A DNA stretch of 64,000 bases from Sphingomonas panni (lineage in GTDB: Bacteria > Pseudomonadota > Alphaproteobacteria > Sphingomonadales > Sphingomonadaceae), in NCBI RefSeq assembly GCF_022664435.1, contig NZ_JAKREU010000007.1, forward strand, positions 186,001 through 250,000. Direction: 5' to 3'. The position numbers were made by a program, and so were the translations under genes. Shown in pieces: positions 33,055 to 44,715 of the stretch; positions within the stretch are counted from its first letter, which is position 1; every line of letters begins with the position of its first letter. The notes beneath the pieces are model-generated. The model did no database searches and was not told the DNA's origin. It saw only the letters and a program-made list of their open reading frames with translations.

Positions 33055-33146
33055 GTTCCCGCGCAGGCGGGAACCCATAGACGCTAACGGTTCAGGTAGA
33101 ATTGCAAGCGTCAGCGTCTATGGATTCCCGCCTTCGCGGGAATGAC
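33055..33146. repeat. Palindromic repeat pair, family D
   Basis: GTTCCCGCGCAGGCGGGAAC followed by CCATAGACGCTAACG faces CGTCAGCGTCTATGG followed by ATTCCCGCCTTCGCGGGAAT. It separates the convergent otsA and fumarase genes. Confidence 0.8.
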
Positions 33147-33159
33147 GGGAGGGCCGGAC

Positions 33160-34680
33160 TCACGCCCTCTCGAGCAACCGCTCCTTCGCGATCTTCTCCC
33201 GCCACACCAGCGGCGCGAGGTGGTGGACATTCTGCCCTTCGCTGTCGACCGCGACGGTGACCGGGAAATCCTGCACCTCGAACTCGTAGATCGCTTCCAT
33301 GCCGAGGTCCTCGAACCCGACGACCTTCGACCCCTTGATCGCGCGGGCGACGAGATAGGCCGCACCGCCCACCGCCATCAGATAGGCTGACTTGGCTTCC
33401 GCGATAGCCTTGGTCGCATCCGCACCACGCTCGGCCTTGCCGACCATCGCCAGCAGCCCCTGGTCGAGCATCATGCGGGTGAACTTGTCCATGCGGGTGG
33501 CGGTGGTGGGGCCGGCCGGGCCGACCACTTCCTCGCCGACCGGATCGACCGGCCCGACATAATAGATGACTCGCCCACGGAAATCGACGGGCAGCTCCTC
33601 GCCCTTCGCCAGCATGTCGGCGATCCGCTTGTGCGCCGCATCGCGGCCGGTCAGCATCTTGCCGTTGAGCAGCAGCCGGTCGCCATGTTTCCACGTCGCG
33701 ACGACTTCCGGGGTCAGCGTGTCGAGATCGACGCGGATCGCCGCCTTGTCCGGCGTCCAGTTGACGTCGGGCCAGTCGGCAAGGTTCGGCTGTTCCAGAT
33801 AGGCCGGACCGCTGCCGTCCAGCGTGAAATGCGCGTGACGGGTCGCGGCGCAGTTGGGGATCATGGCGACGGGCTTGGAGGCGGCGTGCGTCGGCCAGTC
33901 GAGGATCTTGACGTCCAGCACGGTCGACAGGCCGCCCAGCCCCTGCGCACCGATGCCGAGCGCATTGACCTTGTCCATCAGTTCGATGCGCAGCGCCTCG
34001 ACATCGGTCTGGGGGCCGCGCGCCTTCAGCTGGCCCATGTCGATCGGGGCCATCAGCGATTCCTTGGCCAGCAGCATCGCCTTTTCGGCGGTGCCGCCGA
34101 TGCCGATGCCGATCATGCCCGGCGGGCACCAGCCGGCCCCCATTTGCGGGATCATCTCCAGCACCCAGTCGACGATCGAATCGCTGGGGTTCATCATCTT
34201 GAACTTGGACTTGTTTTCCGACCCGCCGCCCTTGGCCGCGACATCGACGGATACCGTGTCGCCGGGCACCATTTCGACGTGCAGCACCGACGGCGTATTG
34301 TCCTTCGTATTGCGGCGGGTGAACGCCGGGTCGGCGAGGATCGATGCGCGCAGCTTGTTTTCCGGGTGCAGATACGCACGGCGCACGCCTTCGTCGACGA
34401 CCTCCTGCAACGACCGGTCGCTGTCGAGGCGGCAATTCTGGCCCCATTTGACGAACACGGTGACGATGCCGGTATCCTGGCAGATCGGGCGATGCCCCTC
34501 CGCGCACATCCGGCTGTTGGTCAGGATTTGTGCGATCGCGTCCTTGGCCGCCGGGCTGGTCTCGGCGGCATAGGCTTCGCCCAGCGCGCGGATATAGTCC
34601 ATCGGGTGATAATAGCTGATGAACTGCAGCGCGTCGGCGACGCTGTCGATCAGGTCGGCTTCGGTGATGGTTACGGTCAT
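33160..34680 (-). CDS. Fumarate hydratase, class I (iron-sulfur)
   Basis: 506 residues from ATG 34680 (MTVTITEADLIDSVADALQF). This is the single-chain FumA/FumB type with an alpha domain followed by a beta domain. Cysteines for the oxygen-sensitive [4Fe-4S] cluster are seen in MCAEGHRPICQDTGIV (about residue 80-95) and GWCPPGMIGIGIGGTAEKA (about 195). The beta part includes GPTTATRMDKFTRMMLDQG and ends with FPVTVAVDSEGQNVHHLAP. It converts fumarate to malate in the TCA cycle. No ribosome site stands out, but the alignment to the family supports this start over the earlier one at 34764. Confidence 0.95.
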   Translation of the reverse strand: MTVTITEADLIDSVADALQFISYYHPMDYIRALGEAYAAETSPAAKDAIAQILTNSRMCAEGHRPICQDTGIVTVFVKWGQNCRLDSDRSLQEVVDEGVRRAYLHPENKLRASILADPAFTRRNTKDNTPSVLHVEMVPGDTVSVDVAAKGGGSENKSKFKMMNPSDSIVDWVLEMIPQMGAGWCPPGMIGIGIGGTAEKAMLLAKESLMAPIDMGQLKARGPQTDVEALRIELMDKVNALGIGAQGLGGLSTVLDVKILDWPTHAASKPVAMIPNCAATRHAHFTLDGSGPAYLEQPNLADWPDVNWTPDKAAIRVDLDTLTPEVVATWKHGDRLLLNGKMLTGRDAAHKRIADMLAKGEELPVDFRGRVIYYVGPVDPVGEEVVGPAGPTTATRMDKFTRMMLDQGLLAMVGKAERGADATKAIAEAKSAYLMAVGGAAYLVARAIKGSKVVGFEDLGMEAIYEFEVQDFPVTVAVDSEGQNVHHLAPLVWREKIAKERLLERA

Positions 34681-34805
34681 CGGGATCGGTCCGTGTCTGT
34701 CCAGAAAAATCTTTCCCGCCCTACAGGGGGACCGCGCCCGCTTGCAAAGAATTCGTTCATTCATCGCGCGCTATCCTCCTTTGGTAGCATGGCGGAGGAC
34801 GCACA

Positions 34806-36884
34806 TTGACGGGCGGCGGTTTGAAGGCGGCATTGCGATCGCTGGTCCAGGGGACCGACGACAGCGCACGCGCGCCCGCCGACCGGGCCGAACGGCTGCT
34901 GCGCGAGGCGGAGAATCACAGCCCGAACTGGTTCTGGCAGACCGATCGCAACGGGCGCATCGCGTATCTGAGCGACAAGATCGTCGCGGTGTTCACCGGA
35001 ATCGGGATCGATCCGATGGGCAAGCCGCTGGTCGACCTGTTGCGGATCGCCGGCGACGATGCGGCACAAGCCCCCCCGCCGGGCGACGCCGAACGTACCA
35101 TCGCCTTCCATTTTTCGGCGCGCACCGCCTTTACCGACTATGCCGTCGCCCCGGCATCGCGCGGTCCGGGCGAGCATCACTGGACCGTCTCGGGCAGCCC
35201 GTTCACCGACCCTTATGGCCGGTTCGAAGGGTTCGTCGGCACCGGAACCGACCTTGCCGCCGTGCGCCAGTCGGACGCCGCGATCACCCGCCTCGCCCTG
35301 TTCGACAGCCTGACCGGGCTGGCCAACCGGCAACGGATGCGGATGTCGCTGGAACAGACGCTGGCCCAGCCTAGCTATGACGGTACCGCGCTGTTCCTGC
35401 TCGATCTCGACCGGTTCAAGGCGGTCAACGACACGATGGGCCATCCGGTCGGCGACGCATTGCTGAAACAGGTGGCGCAGCGGCTGCTGCGCACGGTCGG
35501 CGATGCCGGGCTGGTCGGGCGGCTGGGCGGCGACGAATTCCAGGTCGTCCTGCCGCGCATCGGCAGCCGGGCGGAAATGGCCACGCTGGCGCAGGCGATC
35601 ATCACCGCGCTGTCGCAACCCTATTTCCTGAACGGTGCCGCCGTATCGATCGGCTGTTCCGTGGGCATCGCCGTATCGCCCGATCACGGTGTCGACCCCG
35701 ACGCGCTGGTCGCCAATGCCGACCTCGCGCTCTATGCCGCCAAGGGCGCGGGACGCGGGGTCGCGCGCTTCTTCAACGACGCGATGCTCGATGGCGAACG
35801 GTCGCGGCGGCAGATGGAATCCGACCTCCGCGTCGCACTGTCGCTCGACCAGATGCGGGTCGTCTATCAACCGGTGGTGGCGCTGGACGACAGCCGCATC
35901 ACCGGGTTCGAGGCGCTGTTGCGCTGGGAACATCCGACGCGCGGCACGTTGCTGCCGCACGAGTTCCTGCCCATCGCCGAGGAATGCAAGCTGATCGAAT
36001 CGATCGGCGAATGGGTGTTGCGCACCGCGTGCCACGACGCCGCCGCCTGGCCGGGCGACACCCGGCTGTCGGTCAACCTGTCGGGCACGCAGTTCGCCAA
36101 CCCCGCCCTGCCCGCGATCATCGCCAACGCCGTCGCCCGCTCGGGCCTGCCGGCCGAACGGCTCGAACTCGACCTCGAGGAAGCCGCCGTGCTGCGCGAC
36201 GTGCCGGCCGCGATCGGCACCTGCGCGGCGCTGCACGGCATCGGCGTGCGGATCGCGCTCAACGATTTCGGCGCGGGGCCGGGGTCGATGTCCTGCCTGC
36301 GCCGCGTCCCGTTCGACCGGATCAAGATCGACCGGTCGTTCGTGCGCGGGGTCGGCGACCCCGAAGGGCGCAACGCCGCCGTCGTCCGGGCGATCGCGAC
36401 GATGGCCGACGCGCTCGGCATCGACACCACCGCCAAGGGCGTCGAATATCACGACGAACTGACCGTCCTGCGCGAACTCGGCTGTTCGGAGGTGCAGGGC
36501 TTCGTCTATGGCCAGCCGCTCGATGGCGCCAATGCGGCGGCGCGCCTGCTAGACGAGGGCGGCGCGCTCACCCCGCGCGGTCCCAAGGCACCCCGCCTGC
36601 CCCGTACCCGGATGCTGCGGTCGACCACGATCGAGGTGAACGGCACGCGCCGCTCCGCCCGCATCCGCGACCTGTCGAGCAACGGCGCGCTGATCGACCT
36701 GATCGATTTCGACGAATCGGCGATCGGCACGACGCTCAGGATCGATATCGGCGGTGGCCAGTGGACGGCGGCGACGCTGCGCTGGGCAGAGGACGGGCGC
36801 GCCGGGCTGCATTTCGACCATCCGATAGTCGTGGAACGCCGCACGACCATCCGCCGGGCGGCGGGGCGCGGCACGGGCCAATAG
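34806..36884 (+). CDS. PAS-GGDEF-EAL-PilZ protein with degenerate EAL site
   Basis: 692 residues from TTG 34806, set by GGAGG seven bases before it. Domains: a PAS-like sensor (about 35-155, HSPNWFWQTDRNGRIAYLS), GGDEF (about 165-330; intact GGDEF near 241, no I-site), EAL (about 340-590; EALLRWEHP near 369, NLSGTQF) and a C-terminal PilZ-like domain (about 600-685, RRSARIRDLSSNGALID). In the EAL domain the DDFG motif reads NDFG (Asn486) and the usual AEGVE reads AKGVE (Lys544), so phosphodiesterase activity is doubtful. The protein may make cyclic di-GMP or act as a receptor. No coupled neighbour. Confidence 0.9.
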   Translation: MTGGGLKAALRSLVQGTDDSARAPADRAERLLREAENHSPNWFWQTDRNGRIAYLSDKIVAVFTGIGIDPMGKPLVDLLRIAGDDAAQAPPPGDAERTIAFHFSARTAFTDYAVAPASRGPGEHHWTVSGSPFTDPYGRFEGFVGTGTDLAAVRQSDAAITRLALFDSLTGLANRQRMRMSLEQTLAQPSYDGTALFLLDLDRFKAVNDTMGHPVGDALLKQVAQRLLRTVGDAGLVGRLGGDEFQVVLPRIGSRAEMATLAQAIITALSQPYFLNGAAVSIGCSVGIAVSPDHGVDPDALVANADLALYAAKGAGRGVARFFNDAMLDGERSRRQMESDLRVALSLDQMRVVYQPVVALDDSRITGFEALLRWEHPTRGTLLPHEFLPIAEECKLIESIGEWVLRTACHDAAAWPGDTRLSVNLSGTQFANPALPAIIANAVARSGLPAERLELDLEEAAVLRDVPAAIGTCAALHGIGVRIALNDFGAGPGSMSCLRRVPFDRIKIDRSFVRGVGDPEGRNAAVVRAIATMADALGIDTTAKGVEYHDELTVLRELGCSEVQGFVYGQPLDGANAAARLLDEGGALTPRGPKAPRLPRTRMLRSTTIEVNGTRRSARIRDLSSNGALIDLIDFDESAIGTTLRIDIGGGQWTAATLRWAEDGRAGLHFDHPIVVERRTTIRRAAGRGTGQ

Positions 36885-36940
36885 GACGTCCCGCCGCATC
36901 GCGCCCATCTCCCCTTGATCGCCCTGCATCGCCCCGATAG

Positions 36941-39088
<2,148 letters not shown>

Positions 39089-39242
39089 CGTTTTTGCAAC
39101 GCACCCAAAGAGACTGAGTTCCCCGCTTCCGGTTGTAGCAAAATAGAAATATGGCGCGTCCATTGGCGCCGGGACGGTGAATGCCACCGCCTGAACCAGC
39201 GTACTCGAGTCGCGCCACGAAACTGCGATTCAAAGGGGACTT

Positions 39243-41720
39243 ATGAACACCAAGCTTTACGCCGGCGTGGCCTTCGCCGCGCTCCTCCTGCCTGCCTCGG
39301 CCTTCGCGCAGTCGACCGGTTCGACCGATTTCGAATCGGAAGAAATCGTCGTCACCGGCTCGAGCGTCCAGAACGGCGTCGACGGCATCAAGATTCCCGA
39401 CAGCCCCAAGGCGCGCGTCGTGCTGGATCAGGAATTCATCGCGAAGCAGGCTCCGGGCAACACCGTCCTCGACGCGCTGAACATCGTGCCGGGCGTGAAC
39501 TTCACCCAGAGCGATCCGTTCGGTTCGGCCGGCGGCAACATCCGCATCCGTGGCTTCGACAACAACCGCGTCTCGCTGACCTTCGACGGTTTCCCGCTGA
39601 ACGATTCGGGCAACTATGCAATCTATTCGAACCAGCAGCTCGACCCGGAGCTGATCGACGAGATCAACGTCAACCTCGGCGCGACCGACGTCGACAGCCC
39701 GACCGCGTCGGCGGCGGGCGGCACGATCAACTATCGCACGCTGATCCCGTCGGAAACGCTGTCGGCGACGCTGGTCGCATCGTACGGCGATTATGATTTC
39801 CACCGCGTGTTCGGCCTGATCGAAACCGGCAACCTGACCTCGTTCGGCACCCGCGCCTTCCTGTCGGCGTCGAAGGCATCGAACGACAAGTTCCGTGGTC
39901 CGGGCGGCATCCGCAAGCAGCAGTTCAACGCCGGCATCTACCAGCCGCTCGGCGACAATGGCGACTTCATCCGCATCTCGGGCCACTACAACGAGAACCG
40001 GAACAACTTCTACCGCTCGGTCTCGGTGGGCGACATGCGCACGCTGTTCGGCACCGGCGTCATCCCGGCGAACGCCAATGCATCGCCGTCGAACCCGATC
40101 CGCATCGACCTGACCGACAGCCAGTTCGAAACCGTCAACAATTTCGAGAATGACGAGTTCTGCTCGACGCCGACCCCGGTCAACGGCACGGCGCAGGCGG
40201 CGAACAACTGCTCCAACTATTACGGCATCCGCGTCAACCCGTCGAACACCGGCAACGTCCGCGCCAATTCGCGTTTCTCGCTGACCGACCAGCTGACGCT
40301 GACGCTGGACGGTTCGTACCAGTACACGCTGGCCCATGGCGGCGGCACTTCCACGCTGGCCGAGAACTCGGCCCGCGCCAAGGGCAGCCTGACGACCTCG
40401 CCGGGTGTCGATTTCAACGGTGACGGCGACTTCCGCGACACGGTTCGCTTCTTCTCGCCGAACATCACCAACACCAACCGCTACACCGGCATCGCGTCGC
40501 TGCGCTACGACATCACCGAAGACCAGCGCGTCCGCGTCGCCTACACCTACGACAATGCGAACCACCGTCAGACCGGCGAATGGGGCTATCTCTATTCGAA
40601 CGGCATGCCCGAGAACATCTTCTCGGGTCGTAACGGCCGTCCGGTGCTGGCCGCCGACGGCTTCGTGATCTCGCAGCGTGACCGCAAGTCGGTGGCCTTG
40701 CTGAACCAGATCTCGGGCGAATATATCGGCCGCTTCTTCGACCGGGCGTTCACGCTGCAGGTCGGCCTGCGTGCGCCGTTCTTCAAGCGTAACCTCGAAA
40801 CCTACTGCCCGATCGAGGCACGCGGCTCGGGCTTCGCCTATTGCACCAGCGAGCCCGTTGCCTCGCTGCGCATCATCGCCCCGAATGCGGTCGTTCCGAC
40901 CACCGGCGCGACGCCCTATTACGCGCCGTTCGCCACGACCTATAAGTATGATGCGATCCTGCCGAACGCCGGTTTCACGTACAATTTCGTCGATACCAAC
41001 ATCAGCATGTTCGGTAGCTATGCGAAGGGTTTCTCGGCACCGCGTACCGACAACCTGTATCGTGCGCCGTTCATCGGCGTGCAGCCGGAAAAGACCGACT
41101 CGTTCGATCTCGGCCTGCGCTACAACAGCCGCATGGTGCAGTCGCAGCTGACCGGCTGGTACATCAAGTACAAGAACCGCATCGTGACCTCGTTCGACTT
41201 CGATCAGGGCATCTCGTTCGACCGCAACATCGGCGCGGTGGACAGCTATGGCTTCGACGGCACCGTCACGGTTCGTCCGGTCAACTGGCTGGGCCTGACC
41301 GCGATCGCGTCGTACACCCACACCGAACTGCTCTCGAACGTGCAGACCGCCGGCACGGCGATCGCGCAGACCAAGGGCAAGAAGGTGCCGGAAACGCCGG
41401 AATGGCAGTTCGGTGGTCGCGCCGAGTTCAACTACGGTCCGCTGAACGTCGGCGTGCAGGGCAAGTATGTCGACGAGCGCTTCGCGACCGACGTCAACGA
41501 CGTCGTCGTCGGTGCCTATACGCTGGTCGATCTCGACGCGCGCTTCAGCCTCGAACAGTACGGCCTGAAGCGCACCAGCTTCTCGCTCAACGTCCGCAAC
41601 CTGTTCGACGAGAAGTATTTCGGCAACATCAGCACGCAGGTCGATGCGCTGTCGGGCAACCCGAACTTCTCGGTCGGCTACCCGCGCACCGTCATCGGCT
41701 CGGTCAAGTTCGGCTTCTAA
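39243..41720 (+). CDS. TonB-dependent receptor
   Basis: 825 residues. AAAGGGGAC precedes the ATG. The signal peptide (MNTKLYAGVAFAALLLPASA) is cleaved after FAQ; the TonB-box region is EEIVVTGSSVQNG. The plug shows VLDALNIVPGVNFTQSDPFG and IRIRGFDNNRVSLTFDGFPL, and the barrel ends YPRTVIGSVKFGF with the expected terminal Phe. Plug and barrel size fit siderophore- or metal-type receptors rather than the large SusC-like class, but the substrate cannot be read from the sequence. It lies ahead of a LytS/LytTR pair; a terminator separates them. Confidence 0.93.
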   Translation: MNTKLYAGVAFAALLLPASAFAQSTGSTDFESEEIVVTGSSVQNGVDGIKIPDSPKARVVLDQEFIAKQAPGNTVLDALNIVPGVNFTQSDPFGSAGGNIRIRGFDNNRVSLTFDGFPLNDSGNYAIYSNQQLDPELIDEINVNLGATDVDSPTASAAGGTINYRTLIPSETLSATLVASYGDYDFHRVFGLIETGNLTSFGTRAFLSASKASNDKFRGPGGIRKQQFNAGIYQPLGDNGDFIRISGHYNENRNNFYRSVSVGDMRTLFGTGVIPANANASPSNPIRIDLTDSQFETVNNFENDEFCSTPTPVNGTAQAANNCSNYYGIRVNPSNTGNVRANSRFSLTDQLTLTLDGSYQYTLAHGGGTSTLAENSARAKGSLTTSPGVDFNGDGDFRDTVRFFSPNITNTNRYTGIASLRYDITEDQRVRVAYTYDNANHRQTGEWGYLYSNGMPENIFSGRNGRPVLAADGFVISQRDRKSVALLNQISGEYIGRFFDRAFTLQVGLRAPFFKRNLETYCPIEARGSGFAYCTSEPVASLRIIAPNAVVPTTGATPYYAPFATTYKYDAILPNAGFTYNFVDTNISMFGSYAKGFSAPRTDNLYRAPFIGVQPEKTDSFDLGLRYNSRMVQSQLTGWYIKYKNRIVTSFDFDQGISFDRNIGAVDSYGFDGTVTVRPVNWLGLTAIASYTHTELLSNVQTAGTAIAQTKGKKVPETPEWQFGGRAEFNYGPLNVGVQGKYVDERFATDVNDVVVGAYTLVDLDARFSLEQYGLKRTSFSLNVRNLFDEKYFGNISTQVDALSGNPNFSVGYPRTVIGSVKFGF

Positions 41721-41746
41721 GCCACATCACGACCAACCAAACGGCA

Positions 41747-41782
41747 ACCGCCGTCCCGGCAACGGGGCGGCGGTTTTCGTTT
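41747..41782 (+). terminator. Rho-independent terminator of the TonB receptor
   Basis: ACCGCCGTCCC and GGGGCGGCGGT pair around a six-base loop and run into TTTTCGTTT, 26 bp after the receptor stop. Confidence 0.85.
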
Positions 41783-41870
41783 GGGGCGCGCTTGCGCTAA
41801 GGCGATTTTTGCCAACCCGCCCCCGCCCGGCTATGACGCCCACGGGGGCACAAGACGACTGACGGAGCGC

Positions 41871-42971
41871 ATGACGCCGAAGCCCGCCATTTTCTCGCGC
41901 CCCTTCTTCGAACAGAAGAACCGCGCCTTCTGGCTGCTGCAGGCGGCCGGATGGACCGGCTATCTGCTGCTGCGCTCCGTCTCGACCGTGGCCAGCGCCG
42001 CGTCGCTGAAGAATGTGCTGGGCAATATCGTCGAGGTGATCGTCGGCTATTGCCTGACGCTGCTGATGAGCGTGCTGTACGGCTATTACCGCTCGCTGCC
42101 GCGCGTGCCGGCGATCTTCCTGACGATGTGCACCCTGTCGGCGGCGACCTTCGCCTATTCGCTGATCGACGCCTTCGTCTTCACCTTCATCCGCAACGTG
42201 TCGCCCGATGTCAGCCTGTCGCTGGTGCTGGGCACGCTGTTCCTCAACTTCACCGTGCTGACCGGCTGGTCGGCGCTTTATTTCGGCATCAACTTCTACC
42301 TGGTGGTCGAACAGCAGGTGGACGAGATGCGGATGCTGGAGATGCAGGCGTCCTCGGCACAGCTCGCCATGCTGCGCTATCAGCTGAACCCGCATTTCCT
42401 GTTCAATACGCTCAATTCCATCTCGACCCTCGTCCTGCTGAAACAGACCGAGAAGGCGAATGTGATGCTCAGCCGCCTGTCGTCGTTCCTGCGCTATACG
42501 CTGGCCAACGAACCGACCGCGCATGTCACGCTGGAGCAGGAGGTTGAAACCCTGAAGCTCTATCTCGATATCGAAAAGATGCGGTTCGAAGATCGCCTGC
42601 GTACCAGCTTCGACATCGACGGCCGTGTCGCGCACGCGCGGCTGCCGTCGCTGCTGCTGCAACCTTTGGTCGAAAACGCGATCAAATATGCCGTGACGCC
42701 GCAAGAGGATGGCGCCGATATCGCGATCACCGCTCGACTGGCCGGGGATCGGGTGCAGATCGCCGTGTCCGATACCGGCCCCGGCTTGATCGACGGACCG
42801 AAGCGGCCGACGCTTTCCACCGGTGTCGGCATTCAGAATATCCGGGACCGGCTGGCACAGGCGTACGGCCCCGACCATCGTTTCGAAACCCGCGGCGGCA
42901 ACGACGGCGGGTTCGTGGTCGAGATCGAACTGCCCTACCAGACGCAAGACGTTACCAAAGAGGCTGCATGA
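41871..42971 (+). CDS. LytS/YehU-type sensor histidine kinase
   Basis: 366 residues from ATG 41871, preceded by GGAG; the longer frame upstream runs through the terminator. Four or so membrane helices occupy about residues 18-160, a charged linker follows, and the His_kinase motif LNPHFLFNTLNSIS begins near residue 171 with the phospho-accepting His. The ATPase part has LLLQPLVENAIKYAV (N-box), DTGPGL and GVGIQNIRDRL. It should phosphorylate the LytTR regulator encoded next with an ATGA overlap. The signal is unknown; there is no periplasmic sensor domain of note. Confidence 0.92.
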   Translation: MTPKPAIFSRPFFEQKNRAFWLLQAAGWTGYLLLRSVSTVASAASLKNVLGNIVEVIVGYCLTLLMSVLYGYYRSLPRVPAIFLTMCTLSAATFAYSLIDAFVFTFIRNVSPDVSLSLVLGTLFLNFTVLTGWSALYFGINFYLVVEQQVDEMRMLEMQASSAQLAMLRYQLNPHFLFNTLNSISTLVLLKQTEKANVMLSRLSSFLRYTLANEPTAHVTLEQEVETLKLYLDIEKMRFEDRLRTSFDIDGRVAHARLPSLLLQPLVENAIKYAVTPQEDGADIAITARLAGDRVQIAVSDTGPGLIDGPKRPTLSTGVGIQNIRDRLAQAYGPDHRFETRGGNDGGFVVEIELPYQTQDVTKEAA

Positions 42972-43780
42972 CCATCCGTACCATCCTTGTCGACGACGAA
43001 TCGTTGGCGATTCAGGGCCTCGAACTGCGGTTGCAGGCACATGAGGATGTCGAGATCATCGACAAATGCCAGAACGGCCGCGAGGCGATCCGTTCGATCA
43101 AGACCCACAAGCCCGACCTCGTCTTCCTCGACATCCAGATGCCGGGCTTCGACGGCTTTTCGGTCGTGCAGGGGCTGATGGAGGTCGAACCGCCGCTGGT
43201 GGTGTTCGTGACCGCGTACAGCGACCACGCGATCCGCGCGTTCGAGGCGCAGGCGGTCGATTACCTGATGAAGCCGGTCGAGGAATCGCGCCTCGCCGAC
43301 ACGCTCGACCGCGTGCGCCAGCGCCTGACCGAAAAGCGCGGACAGGCCGAGGTCGAAAAACTGAAGGAAGTGCTGGCCGAGGTCGCGCCCGACACCGCAG
43401 CGGAAATGGAAGCGGCGGACGGCACCGCCGACGACGCGGTCGGCGCGAACCGCTTCGAAAAGCTCATCAACATCAAGGATCGCGGCCAGATCTTCCGCGT
43501 CGATGTCGACACGATCGAGATGATCGAGGCGGCGGGCGACTATATGGTCATCAACACCGGCGACAATTCGCTGGTGCTGCGCGAAACGATGAAGGATCTC
43601 GAAAAGCGGCTAGACCCGCGCCGGTTCCAGCGCGTCCATCGCTCGACCATCGTCAATCTCGACCTGGTCAAGCAAGTGAAGCCGCACACCAACGGCGAAT
43701 GTTTCCTGATCCTCGAATCGGGTTCGCAGGTGAAGGTCAGCCGCTCGTATCGCGACGTGGTGGCGCGCTTCGTCCACTGA
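42968..43780 (+). CDS. LytTR-family response regulator
   Basis: 270 residues. The receiver domain (1-125) starts TIRTILVDDESLAI, with the phospho-acceptor Asp near residue 54 in LVFLDIQMPGFDGF, the TAYSDHAIRAFE switch region and Lys in DYLMKPVEESRL. A linker rich in Glu and Ala follows, then a LytTR DNA-binding domain (about 165-268): IEMIEAAGDYMVINTG, RFQRVHRSTIVNLDLVKQV and SGSQVKVSRSYRDVV. LytTR proteins bind imperfect direct repeats upstream of targets. Coupled to the kinase upstream and to trhO downstream (TGATG). Confidence 0.94.
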   Translation: MTIRTILVDDESLAIQGLELRLQAHEDVEIIDKCQNGREAIRSIKTHKPDLVFLDIQMPGFDGFSVVQGLMEVEPPLVVFVTAYSDHAIRAFEAQAVDYLMKPVEESRLADTLDRVRQRLTEKRGQAEVEKLKEVLAEVAPDTAAEMEAADGTADDAVGANRFEKLINIKDRGQIFRVDVDTIEMIEAAGDYMVINTGDNSLVLRETMKDLEKRLDPRRFQRVHRSTIVNLDLVKQVKPHTNGECFLILESGSQVKVSRSYRDVVARFVH

Positions 43781-44715
43781 TGACCGAATTTACCGTCGCG
43801 GCGCTGTACCGCTTCACGGACATCGCCGACCCGCAGGAAACCCGCGACGCCTTGGAAACGGTGCTCGCGGGTGCCGGCATTCGCGGCACGCTGCTGATCG
43901 CGACCGAGGGGGTCAACGGCACCATCGCGGGCAGCGCGGCGGGGATCGACACCGCGCTTGCCGCGATCCGCGCCCTGCCTGGCTGCGAAGACCTCGCGCC
44001 GAAGTTCAGCCACGCCGCGACGATGCCGTTCCACCGGCTGAAGGTGCGGGTGAAGCGCGAGATCGTGACGATGGGCGTGCCCGGCACCGATCCGAACCGC
44101 ATCGTCGGCACCTATGTCGCGCCCGCCGACTGGAACGCGCTGATCGCCGACCCGGACACGGTCGTCATCGACACCCGCAATGCCTATGAGGTGAAGGTCG
44201 GCACCTTCGCCGGCGCGGTCGATCCGCAGACCGACAGCTTCCGCGACTTCCCCGACTGGTTCCGCGCCAACCGCGACACCTTGCTGGCCGGCAAACGCAA
44301 GGTCGCGATGTTCTGCACCGGCGGCATACGCTGCGAAAAATCGACCGCCTTCCTGAAAGGCGAAGGCGTCGAGGCGGTCTATCACCTCGACGGCGGCATC
44401 CTGAAATATCTGGAGGAAGTGCCCGAGCAGGCCAGTACGTGGGAGGGCGAATGCTTCGTCTTCGACGAACGCGTCGCCGTCGGCCACGGCCTCGCGCAAG
44501 GCACCCACGCCCTGTGCCGCGGCTGCCGAATGCCGGTCAGCCCGCAGGACCGCACCTCGCCGCTGTTCGAGGAAGGCGTCCAATGCCCCGCCTGCGCCGG
44601 CACCCGCGACGCGGCGACGCTGGCGGCCAAGGCGGAACGGCACCGGCAGGTAACGCTGGCCGCCAAGCGCGGCGAGCAACATGTCGGCAAGCGGATGGAA
44701 CGGGACGGCGAATGA
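43780..44715 (+). CDS. trhO: tRNA uridine(34) hydroxylase TrhO (rhodanese-like, YceA family)
   Basis: 311 residues. The ATG shares one base with the preceding TGA. The N-terminal acylphosphatase-like domain includes GIRGTLLIATEGVNGTIAG; the rhodanese domain follows from about residue 120 (VVIDTRNAYEVKVGTFAGA) with active-site FCTGGIRCEKS, the Cys near residue 179. The C-terminus has a Cys-rich region (CRGCRMPVS and CPACAGTRD), probably a zinc site. TrhO hydroxylates U34 of certain tRNAs to 5-hydroxyuridine. Its place in an operon with a LytTR two-component system is noteworthy. Confidence 0.95.
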   Translation: MTEFTVAALYRFTDIADPQETRDALETVLAGAGIRGTLLIATEGVNGTIAGSAAGIDTALAAIRALPGCEDLAPKFSHAATMPFHRLKVRVKREIVTMGVPGTDPNRIVGTYVAPADWNALIADPDTVVIDTRNAYEVKVGTFAGAVDPQTDSFRDFPDWFRANRDTLLAGKRKVAMFCTGGIRCEKSTAFLKGEGVEAVYHLDGGILKYLEEVPEQASTWEGECFVFDERVAVGHGLAQGTHALCRGCRMPVSPQDRTSPLFEEGVQCPACAGTRDAATLAAKAERHRQVTLAAKRGEQHVGKRMERDGE

